This document shows, piece after piece, positions 34,307-42,825 of a stretch of DNA of 64,000 bases. The notes under the pieces were generated by a model. That model ran no database searches. It was not told the DNA's origin and worked only from the letters and a program-made list of their open reading frames with translations. The translations under genes and the position numbers were made by a program. Origin of the DNA: an uncultured Clostridia bacterium (lineage in GTDB: Bacteria; Bacillota; Clostridia; Oscillospirales; Ruminococcaceae); contig CANRLH010000004.1 of NCBI GenBank assembly GCA_947631455.1, positions 154,064 through 218,063 on the forward strand, given 5' to 3'. How positions within the stretch are numbered: the stretch's first letter is position 1; every line of letters starts with the position of its first letter.

Positions 34307-34639
34307 TTAAAGATCGATCTTTCCTGCTACCTTTGCATTAACAACATAGTAAGCAGCGTTGTCTTCCGGCTTAACATAAACATCGATAGACTTTATAGCA
34401 GCCTTGTTCTCAGACTTGTATGCAGCTTCACAAGCGGCAACTACATCCTTTGCGATTATCTGCTTGCCGTAAAACTCAACAACAACATTTTCCTTAACAG
34501 CGGCTTCCTTCTTAGCAGGAGCCTTCTTTGCAGCCGGTTTTTTAACGGCAGTCTTCTTTGCAGCCACCTTCTTCTCAGCAGCCTTAGGTGCCTGTGCTTC
34601 AATTGCCTTTTTCTCTTCTGTTTTCTTAGTTACAGCCAT
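34307..34639 (-). CDS. DUF6465-like protein with Lys/Ala-rich histone-like tail
   Basis: 110 residues. Residues about 5-50 are a tandem of AAEKKVAAKKTAVKKPAAKK-type repeats, strongly basic and like the tails of histone H1 and bacterial HU/Lsr2-type chromatin proteins. The C-terminal half (VVVEFYGKQIIAKDVVAACEAAYKSE...) is a small conserved domain that I associate with DUF6465. It lies 29 bp downstream of the HU gene and shares its promoter and terminator, so a nucleoid role is plausible but unproven. GGAAGGGGTAGTTTATC precedes the start. Confidence 0.75.
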   Translation of the reverse strand: MAVTKKTEEKKAIEAQAPKAAEKKVAAKKTAVKKPAAKKAPAKKEAAVKENVVVEFYGKQIIAKDVVAACEAAYKSENKAAIKSIDVYVKPEDNAAYYVVNAKVAGKIDL

Positions 34640-34668
34640 GATAAACTACCCCTTCCTGACGCACACGC

Positions 34669-34944
34669 TTATTCAGCGACAGCGTCCTTAAGACCTTTTC
34701 CTGCCTTGAATGCCGGAACCTTCTTTGCGGGAACCTTAATAGTTTCCTTGGTTCTGGGATTTATTGCAGTCTTTTCCGCTCTCTCCTTAACTTCAAATGT
34801 ACCGAAGCCTACCAGAGAGATCTTCTCGCCCTTCTTGAGCGATTCAGTTACCGTGTCAATTACACACTTAAGAGCCTTTTCTGCGTCTTTCTTTGAGTAA
34901 TCGCCCTTTGCGGCAATTGCTTCAATAAGTTCTGCCTTAGTCAT
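34669..34944 (-). CDS. hup: HU-family nucleoid DNA-binding protein
   Basis: 91 residues, typical HU length. MTKAELIEAIAAKGDYSKKDAEKAL is the dimerising helical body; GFGTFEVKERAEKTAINPRTKETIKVPAKKVPAF is the DNA-binding arm with the conserved Pro that kinks DNA. GGAGGATAAGTT precedes the ATG. First gene of a two-gene operon. Confidence 0.95.
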   Translation of the reverse strand: MTKAELIEAIAAKGDYSKKDAEKALKCVIDTVTESLKKGEKISLVGFGTFEVKERAEKTAINPRTKETIKVPAKKVPAFKAGKGLKDAVAE

Positions 34945-34979
34945 AACTTATCCTCCATCTTTTTTAAATTTATGCTTAA

Positions 34980-35008
34980 AGTATACTCCCAAACCGCCCA
35001 AAAGTCAA
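34980..35008 (-). promoter_or_regulatory. Sigma-A promoter of the HU operon
   Basis: Minus-strand TTGACT (35008-35003), 17-bp spacer, TATACT (34985-34980), 36 bp before the HU start. Confidence 0.75.
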
Positions 35009-35122
35009 GGTTTAAGCGGTTAAATCAACCTTTTTTACATAGTTTGCCCAAATCAAAACGACAATATTATGCAAAAGATACAAAAAGTTCTGAATATTTA
35101 GCCTCGTAATCAAGCTTTTCTT

Positions 35123-36433
35123 CTAACATTCACAGCACAAAATGAGTCCTGAATACGCGGGAAGTCTTGTTCCTCCGCCAAAATCGAATCTATTTCCCGT
35201 TAAAAGATCAACGGCCTCTCCGCAGCCCACATCAAAATGGGCAGTGTATTCCTCAGAATCCGCGTTTATGCAGGCGAGTATCCTCTCGTTTTCAGATCTT
35301 CGCTCGATAATGCACTGCTTGTTAGTAAGAACGGGAACTGACAGACTTCCGTAATTAAGCGCCGAGGAATGCTTCTTTATGTTCGCAAGCCTTGATATGT
35401 GCTCACAAAGCCAGTTAAACACCGGCTGCTCAAAGGATACTCTCAAAGCGGGGTCACCGTCCTTTTTATCAGCTTTTGCTCCCCACTCGCTTCCGTAATA
35501 TATGCAGGGTATTCCCGGCATAGAAAACATAAGAGTATACAAAAGCGGAAGATGCCGCTCGTTTGTCAGAACGCTTGCTATTCTCGATACATCGTGATTG
35601 TCCGCAAAGCACATAAGATGCATCCCCCGATATCGGCACCAATTCTCCGGCCCGAACTGGTTTTTCAGAGAGTGACATATCTCAAACATATTCATACTGT
35701 TAAAGCTTGAGTAAAGCCCCTTATAGCATTCATAATTGGTTGCGCTGTGAAGCATTGACTCGTTTACTATCTGCGTATAATCACCGTGTATCATTTCTCC
35801 GATAAGCACAAACTCATCCTTTAAACCATCACAGAAACCTCTTAAGCGGCGAAGAAAATCTCTATCGATCATATAAGCCACGTCAAGCCTAAGTCCGTCA
35901 ATGTCAAACTCCTCCACCCATGCTTTTACACAGTCGAATATGTGGCTTATCACCTCTTCATTTCTCAGATTCAGTTTCACAAGGTCGTAATGGCCTTCCC
36001 AGCCCTCATACCAAAGGCCGTCTGAGTATGGCGAATTTCCGTTAAAATCAATGTTGAACCAGTAGCGGTAAGGAGAATTTTCTCTGTTCCTGAGAACATC
36101 CTGAAAAGCCCAGAAGCCTCTGCCGACATGATTGAACACTCCGTCGAGAACGACTCTTATGCCCTCCTTGTGAAGTGCCGAACACACAGCTTTAAAATCA
36201 TCGTTTGTGCCTAAACGTGTGTCAATTCTTTTATAATCTCTCGTGTTATATCCGTGGCTGTCAGACTCAAAAACAGGTGAAAAGTATATTGCGTTTGCAC
36301 CAAGCTTTTTTATATGAGGTATCCATTCTGTTACCTTTTTTATCCTGTTTTTTAACACTCCATCATTTTCAAATGGCGCCGCGCAGAAACCAAGCGGATA
36401 TATCTGATAAAATACACTTTCATATGCCCACAT
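35123..36433 (-). CDS. Cytoplasmic GH13 alpha-amylase-family enzyme
   Basis: 436 residues with no signal peptide. Conserved GH13 regions are all present: DGVFNH (97-102), GLRLD with nucleophile Asp184, acid/base Glu213 (LIGEMIHGD) and ADNHD with Asp281. It begins directly with the (beta/alpha)8 barrel, lacking the N-terminal domain of neopullulanases, and has a short C-terminal beta domain. A role in degrading maltodextrins inside the cell is likely; exact specificity cannot be read. GGAGAAGTTAAA precedes the start. Confidence 0.88.
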   Translation of the reverse strand: MWAYESVFYQIYPLGFCAAPFENDGVLKNRIKKVTEWIPHIKKLGANAIYFSPVFESDSHGYNTRDYKRIDTRLGTNDDFKAVCSALHKEGIRVVLDGVFNHVGRGFWAFQDVLRNRENSPYRYWFNIDFNGNSPYSDGLWYEGWEGHYDLVKLNLRNEEVISHIFDCVKAWVEEFDIDGLRLDVAYMIDRDFLRRLRGFCDGLKDEFVLIGEMIHGDYTQIVNESMLHSATNYECYKGLYSSFNSMNMFEICHSLKNQFGPENWCRYRGMHLMCFADNHDVSRIASVLTNERHLPLLYTLMFSMPGIPCIYYGSEWGAKADKKDGDPALRVSFEQPVFNWLCEHISRLANIKKHSSALNYGSLSVPVLTNKQCIIERRSENERILACINADSEEYTAHFDVGCGEAVDLLTGNRFDFGGGTRLPAYSGLILCCEC

Positions 36434-36467
36434 TTTAACTTCTCCTCAACTCAATATTTTCTTATCA

Positions 36468-36496
36468 AGTATACACTCTCAATTCTTTTATGTCAA
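36468..36496 (-). promoter_or_regulatory. Promoter of the GH13 gene
   Basis: Minus-strand TTGACA (36496-36491), 17-bp spacer, TATACT (36473-36468), 34 bp before the start. Its -35 box is only 9 bp from that of the divergent promoter at 36506. Confidence 0.75.
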
Positions 36497-36505
36497 GCAA
36501 AACAA

Positions 36506-36534
36506 TTGACTTTTACCTGTTTTGGGGCTATAAT
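36506..36534 (+). promoter_or_regulatory. Promoter of the zinc-ribbon membrane protein gene
   Basis: TTGACT (36506-36511), 17-bp spacer, TATAAT (36529-36534), 39 bp before the chosen start; divergent from the GH13 promoter. Confidence 0.75.
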
Positions 36535-36573
36535 GAAATCGTAGAATTAAGGCGAAAAATGCGGAGGCTTAAT

Positions 36574-38247
36574 ATGGCAAAAGAAAAAAAATATTTTTGC
36601 GCAAACTGCAAAGAGGAAATTTTTCCAAGCTCTAAGATATGTCCGTTTTGTAACGCGCCGGTTGTGCCAACTGACACGGACAAGCCAAAGAAAAGAAAAA
36701 AACGTGCGCTTGGAGTAATTGTAGTTCTGATTTGGGTGATATTAGCTCTGGCGATAGTATCAGCCGGACTTTGGATCATATACAGATACGCGTTTACATC
36801 GTTTGACTGTAAGGAGCTTTTGTCCGTTCACTTTGACGGCAGCAACCACTATGGCATAGGATATGTTACCTTTAACGAGGACCTGGATCTATTCACTGCA
36901 ACGCAGGACGGTGCGGAGGGAACGCCAAAGCTCAGCGACGTTTTTGATACCGATACCGAACGTGCCAAGGAGATCCAAGAGCTTTTGAGAAAGTCGATCT
37001 TTGTTGCAGACGATCCCAGAGACGAAACCTATAAAACAACTGTGGACGGAATCATCCGCACCGGCACTTCTCTTTCCAAAAAAGATAACATCAAAAACGG
37101 AGACGTGATAAAAGTTGAAGTAAGCTACGACAGCTGGGCATTCTTAAAAAAAGGCGTAAGACTTGAAAATACCGAATTTGACATCAAAGTAACAGGGCTT
37201 ACCAATTCCTCTACCCTTGATCCGTTTAAGGATCTCAAATACATATTTACGGGCGTTGAAGGATATGGCAAGGTATCAGTTGATATGTCCGGGTGTTCTG
37301 ATATGGTGCTTGATAACTTTGACTTTTCTGTTTCTCCGAGTACTAATCTGAGTGAGGGCGATACAGTAACTGTAACGGCAAAATACAAGGGCAACAGCTA
37401 TGATGAACAATCCGGCACCATAGAGTACGGCGGGCATTTTTACTCGGTCGGCAAGGAATCAAGAAAAAGTATAACGGTAGGCAGGTTAAACGCGATAAAT
37501 ACGCTTGACCCGTTTGAAAACGTGGAGGTTATTTTTGACGGCATAGACCCATATCTTCGCATTTCAGGATATGACACTAGCAAGTCGTTAAACGCTATAA
37601 ACACATACTTTGATTTTGAAGCGGATGTAACGGAAAACCTGAAAGCAGGACAAGTTATAAGAGTAAGGGTCGTTTACAAAACGGTTGATGGCAGACAGTA
37701 TAACGACAGCGATCTTTTAAGCGCAGGATATGTTTTGCTAAAGGACGAAAGAACATATACCGTTCCGGAAAATGTGTCAAAATACATAGAAAAGTCAGGC
37801 GACTTTGATCAGAATAAGTTAGCTGAGAGCTTCCGTGCTTCTCTTACTCCGTATATGAAAAACCAGAACAAGGTCAAGCTTATCAACAGCTATCTGGGCA
37901 TAAAAAAAGACAAAAATAAAGACATAGCATACAACAAATATTATGAAGTCTATCAGATAAATACACAAAGCAGCACATTGTATATGGTATTTGCTGCCGA
38001 GAATATTTATAAGTTGTCTGACGGAAGGCTGAATTACAATGTACTCTTCACCGAGGAAACCAATCCTGATAAAGAAGTACTAATGGATAAGTATATAAGA
38101 AGCTGTATGAGTGATTATGATTTAACAGAAATCAAAACCCCGGCTTCTCCGGTAAACAACTATAACATAACCACAACGACTACTACCACCGCAACCGCCA
38201 AAAAGGCTGATGGCACAGGCGGTGAGAAAGCATCTGAAAACACATAA
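36574..38247 (+). CDS. Zinc-ribbon membrane protein with three extracellular repeats
   Basis: 557 residues of unknown function. Cys9, Cys12, Cys23 and Cys26 form a zinc ribbon; a basic stretch and one membrane helix (about 45-70) follow. Outside are three related units of about 100 residues that open with D-x-F-x-G-x-x-x-Y-G-like motifs (VHFDGSNHYGIGYVTF, YIFTGVEGYGKVSVD, VIFDGIDPYLRISGY) and close with GDVIKVEVSY, GDTVTVTAKY or GQVIRVRVVY. A final domain (about 430-530) and a Thr/Ala tail end it. GGAGGCTTAAT precedes the ATG at 36574; the longer frame from 36490 overlaps the promoter. Confidence 0.8.
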   Translation: MAKEKKYFCANCKEEIFPSSKICPFCNAPVVPTDTDKPKKRKKRALGVIVVLIWVILALAIVSAGLWIIYRYAFTSFDCKELLSVHFDGSNHYGIGYVTFNEDLDLFTATQDGAEGTPKLSDVFDTDTERAKEIQELLRKSIFVADDPRDETYKTTVDGIIRTGTSLSKKDNIKNGDVIKVEVSYDSWAFLKKGVRLENTEFDIKVTGLTNSSTLDPFKDLKYIFTGVEGYGKVSVDMSGCSDMVLDNFDFSVSPSTNLSEGDTVTVTAKYKGNSYDEQSGTIEYGGHFYSVGKESRKSITVGRLNAINTLDPFENVEVIFDGIDPYLRISGYDTSKSLNAINTYFDFEADVTENLKAGQVIRVRVVYKTVDGRQYNDSDLLSAGYVLLKDERTYTVPENVSKYIEKSGDFDQNKLAESFRASLTPYMKNQNKVKLINSYLGIKKDKNKDIAYNKYYEVYQINTQSSTLYMVFAAENIYKLSDGRLNYNVLFTEETNPDKEVLMDKYIRSCMSDYDLTEIKTPASPVNNYNITTTTTTTATAKKADGTGGEKASENT

Positions 38248-38272
38248 CCGGGCGAATAAAACCGATAAAGTA

Positions 38273-38307
38273 AAAGCGGCGAGAAATAATCTTGCCGCTT
38301 CTTTAGT
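38273..38307. terminator. Bidirectional terminator, convergent genes
   Basis: AAGCGGC pairs with GCCGCTT, extended by GAG/CTT pairing, between the zinc-ribbon gene and the M23 gene; T-rich on the plus side. Confidence 0.75.
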
Positions 38308-38980
38308 TTTCGTTTACATACAAAACCGGGTCTATCCACTCGTCGTTTTGCTTCATTGCAAAGTGAAGATGAGCGCCCTGCTTGCTCTCGATTTCTGCTG
38401 TTTCTCCAACGGTACCTAACTTTTGTCCGGTAACGATTTCCTCTTGTTCGGATATGTCAAGATCTTTGTTAAGTCCGAAATAATAGCTCTTTATCCCGTT
38501 TTTGTGGTCAATAACCACACACGTTCCCCATAGCGTATCATCGTATACGTCTTCAACAATGCCCTCTCCGGCTGATAAAACCGGTGTGCCGTTTTCAGCC
38601 TTTATATCAACCCCGTCATGTGTGAGCCAATAGCCAAGCGTTTCGCTCTTTACAAGCTCGCCGTTTGAAAAACCATTTGTAAACTCCCCTTCAAGTGGCA
38701 TCTCAAAGCCCATGCTGTTAGACGGCTCTGTCGCGGGAGGTTCTTCAGTAGTCGGTTCCTGTGTAGCTTCGGTGACATCCTCCTTTGCGATATCGGCTGC
38801 TACATTGTTTACGTTTTGTCCTGTCAGGATCTCGTTGTTCAAAAGCCTTGTCATGGTCTTCTGATACGACCAGTAGCTTATCAGCCCTATGAGCAAAAAC
38901 GCCGCTAATACTATCAGTATAGTTCTTCTTGCTTTTACCGCATTTAATATTCCGGTGAGTTTTCCGCTGTCCTTTTTCAT
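38303..38980 (-). CDS. Membrane-anchored M23 (LytM) peptidase, possibly SpoIIQ-like
   Basis: 225 residues: one N-terminal membrane helix (20-38), a Thr/Glu/Pro linker, and an M23 domain with the zinc ligands His121 and Asp125 (HDGVD) and His206 of HLH (204-206). All three residues of an active lysostaphin-type site are therefore present. The usual second-His region reads SYYFGLNKD, which departs from the family. It follows sigK by 53 bp, and membrane-bound LytM proteins of the SpoIIQ type link mother cell and forespore, so a sporulation role is a reasonable inference. Confidence 0.8.
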   Translation of the reverse strand: MKKDSGKLTGILNAVKARRTILIVLAAFLLIGLISYWSYQKTMTRLLNNEILTGQNVNNVAADIAKEDVTEATQEPTTEEPPATEPSNSMGFEMPLEGEFTNGFSNGELVKSETLGYWLTHDGVDIKAENGTPVLSAGEGIVEDVYDDTLWGTCVVIDHKNGIKSYYFGLNKDLDISEQEEIVTGQKLGTVGETAEIESKQGAHLHFAMKQNDEWIDPVLYVNEN

Positions 38981-39033
38981 TTATAAAACATCCCTTCGAT
39001 TTATTTTCCTCAAGGATAGTTTTAACAGTTTTT

Positions 39034-39732
39034 TTAATTGTATTCACCGTTTTTATCAAATTTTTCTTTTAGTTTCATCAGGGCCTTTTTTTCAATTCTG
39101 GATACATAGCTTCTTGAAATGTTGAATTCCTTTGCCACCTCTCTTTGTGTCAGCGGCGTTTTTCCAAAAAGTCCGTAGCGCATGATGATTATTTCACGCT
39201 CCCTGTTGTCAAGAGTACTCTCGATAAAGTTATAAAGCTGTTTTGTGCTTATTGAAAGATCTATTTTATCGATAATATTTTCATCACCTGCGATGATGTC
39301 TATAAGCGTTAGTGTGTTTCCATCCTTATCGGTGTCTATCGGGTCGTCGAAATACACCTCGGACGCTGTCTTTTTAAGCGAGCGGAAATACATAAGGATT
39401 TCGTTTTCGACACACTTGCTTGCATACGTTGCAAATCTTGTTCCCTTGAGGTGATTATAGGTCGTTACAGCCTTCATAAGTCCTATTGTTCCTATTGAAA
39501 TCAAGTCCTCGTTGTCAGATGTTGACGACGAGTATTTTTTTACTATGTGCGCTACAAGCCTTAGATTGTGCTCGATTATTTTTATTCTGGCGTCTTTGTC
39601 ACCCTGAGCCACTTTTTCAAAACATTCGCGTTCCTCCTTTTCGCTGAGTGGTTTTGGAAAAGCCGTATTTTTGTCAAGGTGAAGCGCAAAAATTAAAATG
39701 TTTGAAAAAATATACTGCAAAAAAGAAAGCAT
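39034..39732 (-). CDS. sigK: Sporulation sigma factor SigK (uninterrupted, with pro-sequence)
   Basis: 232 residues. Region 2 (EHNLRLVAHIVKKY, DLISIGTIGLMKAV, RFATYASKCVENEILMYFRS) and region 4 (TQREVAKEFNISRSYVSRIEKKALMKL) match SigK closely. The N-terminus MLSFLQYIFSNILIFAL is a hydrophobic pro-sequence of the kind removed by SpoIVFB. No skin-like prophage interrupts the gene. The start is set at 39732, where AGGAGGACTTTTTTT precedes the ATG; an in-frame ATG at 39750 lies upstream of this site. Confidence 0.93.
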   Translation of the reverse strand: MLSFLQYIFSNILIFALHLDKNTAFPKPLSEKEERECFEKVAQGDKDARIKIIEHNLRLVAHIVKKYSSSTSDNEDLISIGTIGLMKAVTTYNHLKGTRFATYASKCVENEILMYFRSLKKTASEVYFDDPIDTDKDGNTLTLIDIIAGDENIIDKIDLSISTKQLYNFIESTLDNREREIIIMRYGLFGKTPLTQREVAKEFNISRSYVSRIEKKALMKLKEKFDKNGEYN

Positions 39733-39796
39733 AAAAAAAGTCCTCCTCATACTCTTATTAAAAGAATATGATTACGGACATTTTGTTGATTCTAAA

Positions 39797-40234
39797 TTAC
39801 TCCAAAATAACGGTAAACGGTCCGTCGTTAATCAACGATACCTTCATATCCGCTCCGAAAACTCCAGTTGATACCTTTCTGCCGGTTTTTTGTCTGCAAA
39901 GCGATACAAAATGTTCATAAAGCTCGTTTGCTCTGTCCGGCTTTTCAGCATTGACAAAACTCGGCCGGTTGCCCTTTCTGCAGTCAGCGTAAAGAGTGAA
40001 CTGAGAAACTATCAAAAGCTCTCCTGAAACATCGTTTAACGACAGGTTTATCTTGTCATTTTCATCGGAAAATATTCGCAGGTTTATTAGCTTATTTGAT
40101 AGTCGCTCACAATCCTCCTCGGTATCTCCCGCCCCTGCGCCGAATAAAACCAGGTATCCCTTATTTATCTCTCCGACTGTTTTGCCGTGAACCTCAACCG
40201 ACGCCGACAAAACTCTCTGTACTACAAGCTTCAA
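39797..40234 (-). CDS. dtd: D-aminoacyl-tRNA deacylase
   Basis: 145 residues. The N-terminus [17 protein letters not shown], the [17 protein letters not shown] motif (catalytic Thr region) and the C-terminal [22 protein letters not shown] (GP cis motif) are diagnostic. The enzyme hydrolyses D-amino acids from tRNA. The start is a TTG at 40234: it matches the family N-terminus and has GGAGG with a 9-base spacer, whereas the longer frame from 40273 adds a basic extension with no ribosome site. Confidence 0.92.
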   Translation of the reverse strand: MKLVVQRVLSASVEVHGKTVGEINKGYLVLFGAGAGDTEEDCERLSNKLINLRIFSDENDKINLSLNDVSGELLIVSQFTLYADCRKGNRPSFVNAEKPDRANELYEHFVSLCRQKTGRKVSTGVFGADMKVSLINDGPFTVILE

Positions 40235-40355
40235 GTAAGTTTTCCTCCGTTGTTTTTTATCATTGTAGCACATACTAGAGAATAATGCAAACTATGCGCT
40301 AACAATTTCTATATCAAGCACAAATAAAAAGTTTTGATGCATCCGCTTAAACCCG

Positions 40356-40384
40356 TTGAAGTTTTTTGTGAAGTGTGTTAAAAT
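40356..40384 (+). promoter_or_regulatory. Sigma-A promoter of the DUF6106-acpS-nnr operon
   Basis: TTGAAG (40356-40361), 17-bp spacer, TAAAAT (40379-40384), 36 bp before the first start. Confidence 0.65.
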
Positions 40385-40419
40385 AAAAGCGAAAAACTAT
40401 TTATTTTAAGGAGTAAAAA

Positions 40420-40923
40420 ATGGAAAACTTTAAGGAACAGCTTATCACTAAAGGAAAAGACCCGTCAGACACAAAAAAGAGACTTCTTGTAACTGCCGCA
40501 GGTGTGATAGTGGCTTCTTTGATGGTATTTCTGTCAATGACTATTCTTAACAATATTTTGGTCGGACTTGTTTTTGCAGCGTTGGTTTTGTGGGGAACTT
40601 ATTATATACTCAGCGGCTTTTACACCGAGTACGAATACATTTTTACAAACGGCGAAATGGATGTTGACAAAATAATGGGACAAAGAAAGAGAAAGCGTCT
40701 TATAACAGTTGATATCAAAAGTGTGGTTTCATTCGGAAAGGCAGATACTGCCGCAAGCGGTGATCAGACCTTGGTCGATGTAAGCGACCGTTCAAGCGAC
40801 TCAAGCTATTATATGGACTTTCGTCACAAGGATCTGGGTGCGACTCGGCTGATATTCACCCCAAACGAAGATATGCTTGCGCTTGTCGAGCGATATATTC
40901 CCCGAACAGCAAAAAGGACTTAA
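40420..40923 (+). CDS. DUF6106-like two-helix membrane protein
   Basis: 167 residues with two adjacent membrane helices (about 25-45 and 47-68), then a soluble C-terminal domain (YEYIFTNGEMDVDKIMGQRKRKRLITVDIK). The layout resembles DUF6106/PH-like bYdgA proteins of Clostridia. Function unknown. It is the first gene of an operon with acpS (4 bp downstream), nnr and a lipoprotein. Confidence 0.75.
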   Translation: MENFKEQLITKGKDPSDTKKRLLVTAAGVIVASLMVFLSMTILNNILVGLVFAALVLWGTYYILSGFYTEYEYIFTNGEMDVDKIMGQRKRKRLITVDIKSVVSFGKADTAASGDQTLVDVSDRSSDSSYYMDFRHKDLGATRLIFTPNEDMLALVERYIPRTAKRT

Positions 40924-40927
40924 CGCC

Positions 40928-41296
40928 ATGTACAGGATCGGAACAGACATTGTCGAGGTGGAGAGAATCAAAAAAAGCCTTTTAAATGAACGTTTTAAGA
41001 CGCGGGTATTCTCTCTCGATGAGATAGAGCTTATTGACAAAAAGAAAAACCGATTTGAGTCCTATGCAGGAAACTGGGCCGCCAAAGAGGCATTTTCAAA
41101 GGCTCTGGGATCGGGTGTCAGAAACTTTAAACTTGCTGAGGTCGAGGTTTTACGAAACGAATTGGGAAAGCCATACTTAAGACTTTCCGGAACGGCAAAA
41201 GCGGCGGCACAGGACTTGTGCTTTGATGTAAGCATAAGTCACATAAAGGCGCTTGCGATTGCAACGGTAATAGCATACAAAGAGGAAGAAAAATGA
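40928..41296 (+). CDS. acpS: Holo-[acyl-carrier-protein] synthase
   Basis: 122 residues. MYRIGTDIVEVERIKK holds the Mg-binding Asp and WAAKEAFSKALG the conserved Glu/Lys of the 4'-phosphopantetheinyl transferase active site. It converts apo-ACP to holo-ACP with coenzyme A. Start at 40928 matches the family. Ends overlapping nnr by 4 bp (ATGA). Confidence 0.93.
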   Translation: MYRIGTDIVEVERIKKSLLNERFKTRVFSLDEIELIDKKKNRFESYAGNWAAKEAFSKALGSGVRNFKLAEVEVLRNELGKPYLRLSGTAKAAAQDLCFDVSISHIKALAIATVIAYKEEEK

Positions 41297-42810
41297 AAAT
41301 ACTGACAAAAGAGCAAATGCTTGAAGCTGAAAAGCGCTCATGCGAGTTTGGCGTTTCACTAAAACAACTCATGGATAACGCAGGCTTTGCGCTTTTTGAA
41401 GAAATCAAAAGTTATGCGTATGAAAATATGATAACAAGCTGCCTTATACTGGTGGGTTTGGGCAATAACGGCGGTGACGGACTGGTTGCTGCTAATCTGT
41501 TGCTAAGCTCGGGCATCTCTCCGACCGTTCTTATTATCGGAGAAGTAAAAACACCGCTCGCTAGGTCAGCTTTTTGCGCTCTTGACAAAAGCATTCCCGT
41601 TGTATGTCTTGGTGACGATGGCTATGAAAACACAATAATCAATGCAGAAATAATTGTTGACTGCGTTTTTGGCACGGGATTTCACGGTGAGTTTTCAAAA
41701 CCGGTTGCCGATTTATTTGCGGAAGTAAATAGCTCTAGCGCCCACAAAATCGCCTGCGATCTTCCAAGCGGAGTGGATTGCAAAAACGGCTTTGTGGCAA
41801 GCGGCGCGGTAAAATATCACAAAACAGTGAGTTTTCATGCGGTAAAGCTTGGATGTCTTCTGTCTCCCGCTAGAGAATTCTGCGGAGAAATAACTGTGCG
41901 TGACATCGGTATTCCAGACAGAGCAGACAATTCATTTGCGATTGAAATGTTTGACGCAGAAAAAGCCAAGGAGGTTCTGCCATATCGTCCCGACAATTCG
42001 CACAAGGGTACATTTGGCAGGGTGTCGCTGATAGTCGGAAGCAACAAGTACATCGGCGCGGCGGTGCTTTCTTCTTTGGCTGCTATGAGATGCGGCGTTG
42101 GACTTACGCAAGTGATAACCACAAGCAACGTTGCAAAGACTATCGCTACAAAAATTCCCGAAGCTATTCTTCTTCCTGTTGAACCGTGCAGCGACGGTAC
42201 AATCTCTGAGAAAAGCGCTGATACAATACTTAACGAATGTGAAAAGTCCTCCTGTGTTCTAATCGGCTGCGGTCTGGGAAATACACATAACACAGCTGAA
42301 CTCATAAAGAAGATAGTCGAAAAAACAAAAGGTGTTTTAATTATTGATGCCGACGGAATAAACTCGATTTGTCCGAATATAGATATACTAAAGAACACAA
42401 AGGCAAGAGTTATTCTTACACCACACCCTGCCGAGCTTTCAAGGCTTATAGGCAAGGGTCTCAAGGATACCCTCGGCGACAGGATCAGCGAAACCGTGCG
42501 GTTTTGCGATGAGTATGGCGTAACCGTGATTTCAAAGTCAAGAGAATCTTTCGTTTATGACGGCAAAAGCGCATACGTTATCTCTAAGGGGAACTCCGCT
42601 CTTTCAAAAGGAGGAAGCGGTGATATGCTGGCCGGAATGATCGCCTCTCTGGCTGCTCAAGGCGTAAAACCCATAGATGCAGCGGCGCTGGGGGCATATA
42701 TTCTGGGGCTATGCGCCGAGGAGCTTTCAGATAGCTTTTCAAAGCGAAGTATCCTCCCGACTGATATTTTAGGCTCTATGCCGGGTGTTCTCTCAAAAAT
42801 TGAGGACTGA
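41293..42810 (+). CDS. nnr: Bifunctional NAD(P)H-hydrate epimerase/dehydratase
   Basis: 505 residues. N-terminal YjeF epimerase domain (1 to about 210: VGLGNNGGDGLVAANLL, CDLPSGVDCKNG) and C-terminal ribokinase-like ADP/ATP-dependent dehydratase (about 230-505: HKGTFGRVSLIVGSNKYIGAA, LTPHPAELSRLIG, SALSKGGSGDMLAGM). It repairs damaged, hydrated NAD(P)H. The pairing with acpS is widely conserved in Firmicutes. Confidence 0.93.
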   Translation: MKILTKEQMLEAEKRSCEFGVSLKQLMDNAGFALFEEIKSYAYENMITSCLILVGLGNNGGDGLVAANLLLSSGISPTVLIIGEVKTPLARSAFCALDKSIPVVCLGDDGYENTIINAEIIVDCVFGTGFHGEFSKPVADLFAEVNSSSAHKIACDLPSGVDCKNGFVASGAVKYHKTVSFHAVKLGCLLSPAREFCGEITVRDIGIPDRADNSFAIEMFDAEKAKEVLPYRPDNSHKGTFGRVSLIVGSNKYIGAAVLSSLAAMRCGVGLTQVITTSNVAKTIATKIPEAILLPVEPCSDGTISEKSADTILNECEKSSCVLIGCGLGNTHNTAELIKKIVEKTKGVLIIDADGINSICPNIDILKNTKARVILTPHPAELSRLIGKGLKDTLGDRISETVRFCDEYGVTVISKSRESFVYDGKSAYVISKGNSALSKGGSGDMLAGMIASLAAQGVKPIDAAALGAYILGLCAEELSDSFSKRSILPTDILGSMPGVLSKIED

Positions 42811-42825
42811 ACCGGAGATGATATT

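Noticed and set aside
39034..39732. Skin-type prophage insertion in sigK
   Set aside because: The gene is continuous from pro-sequence to region 4.
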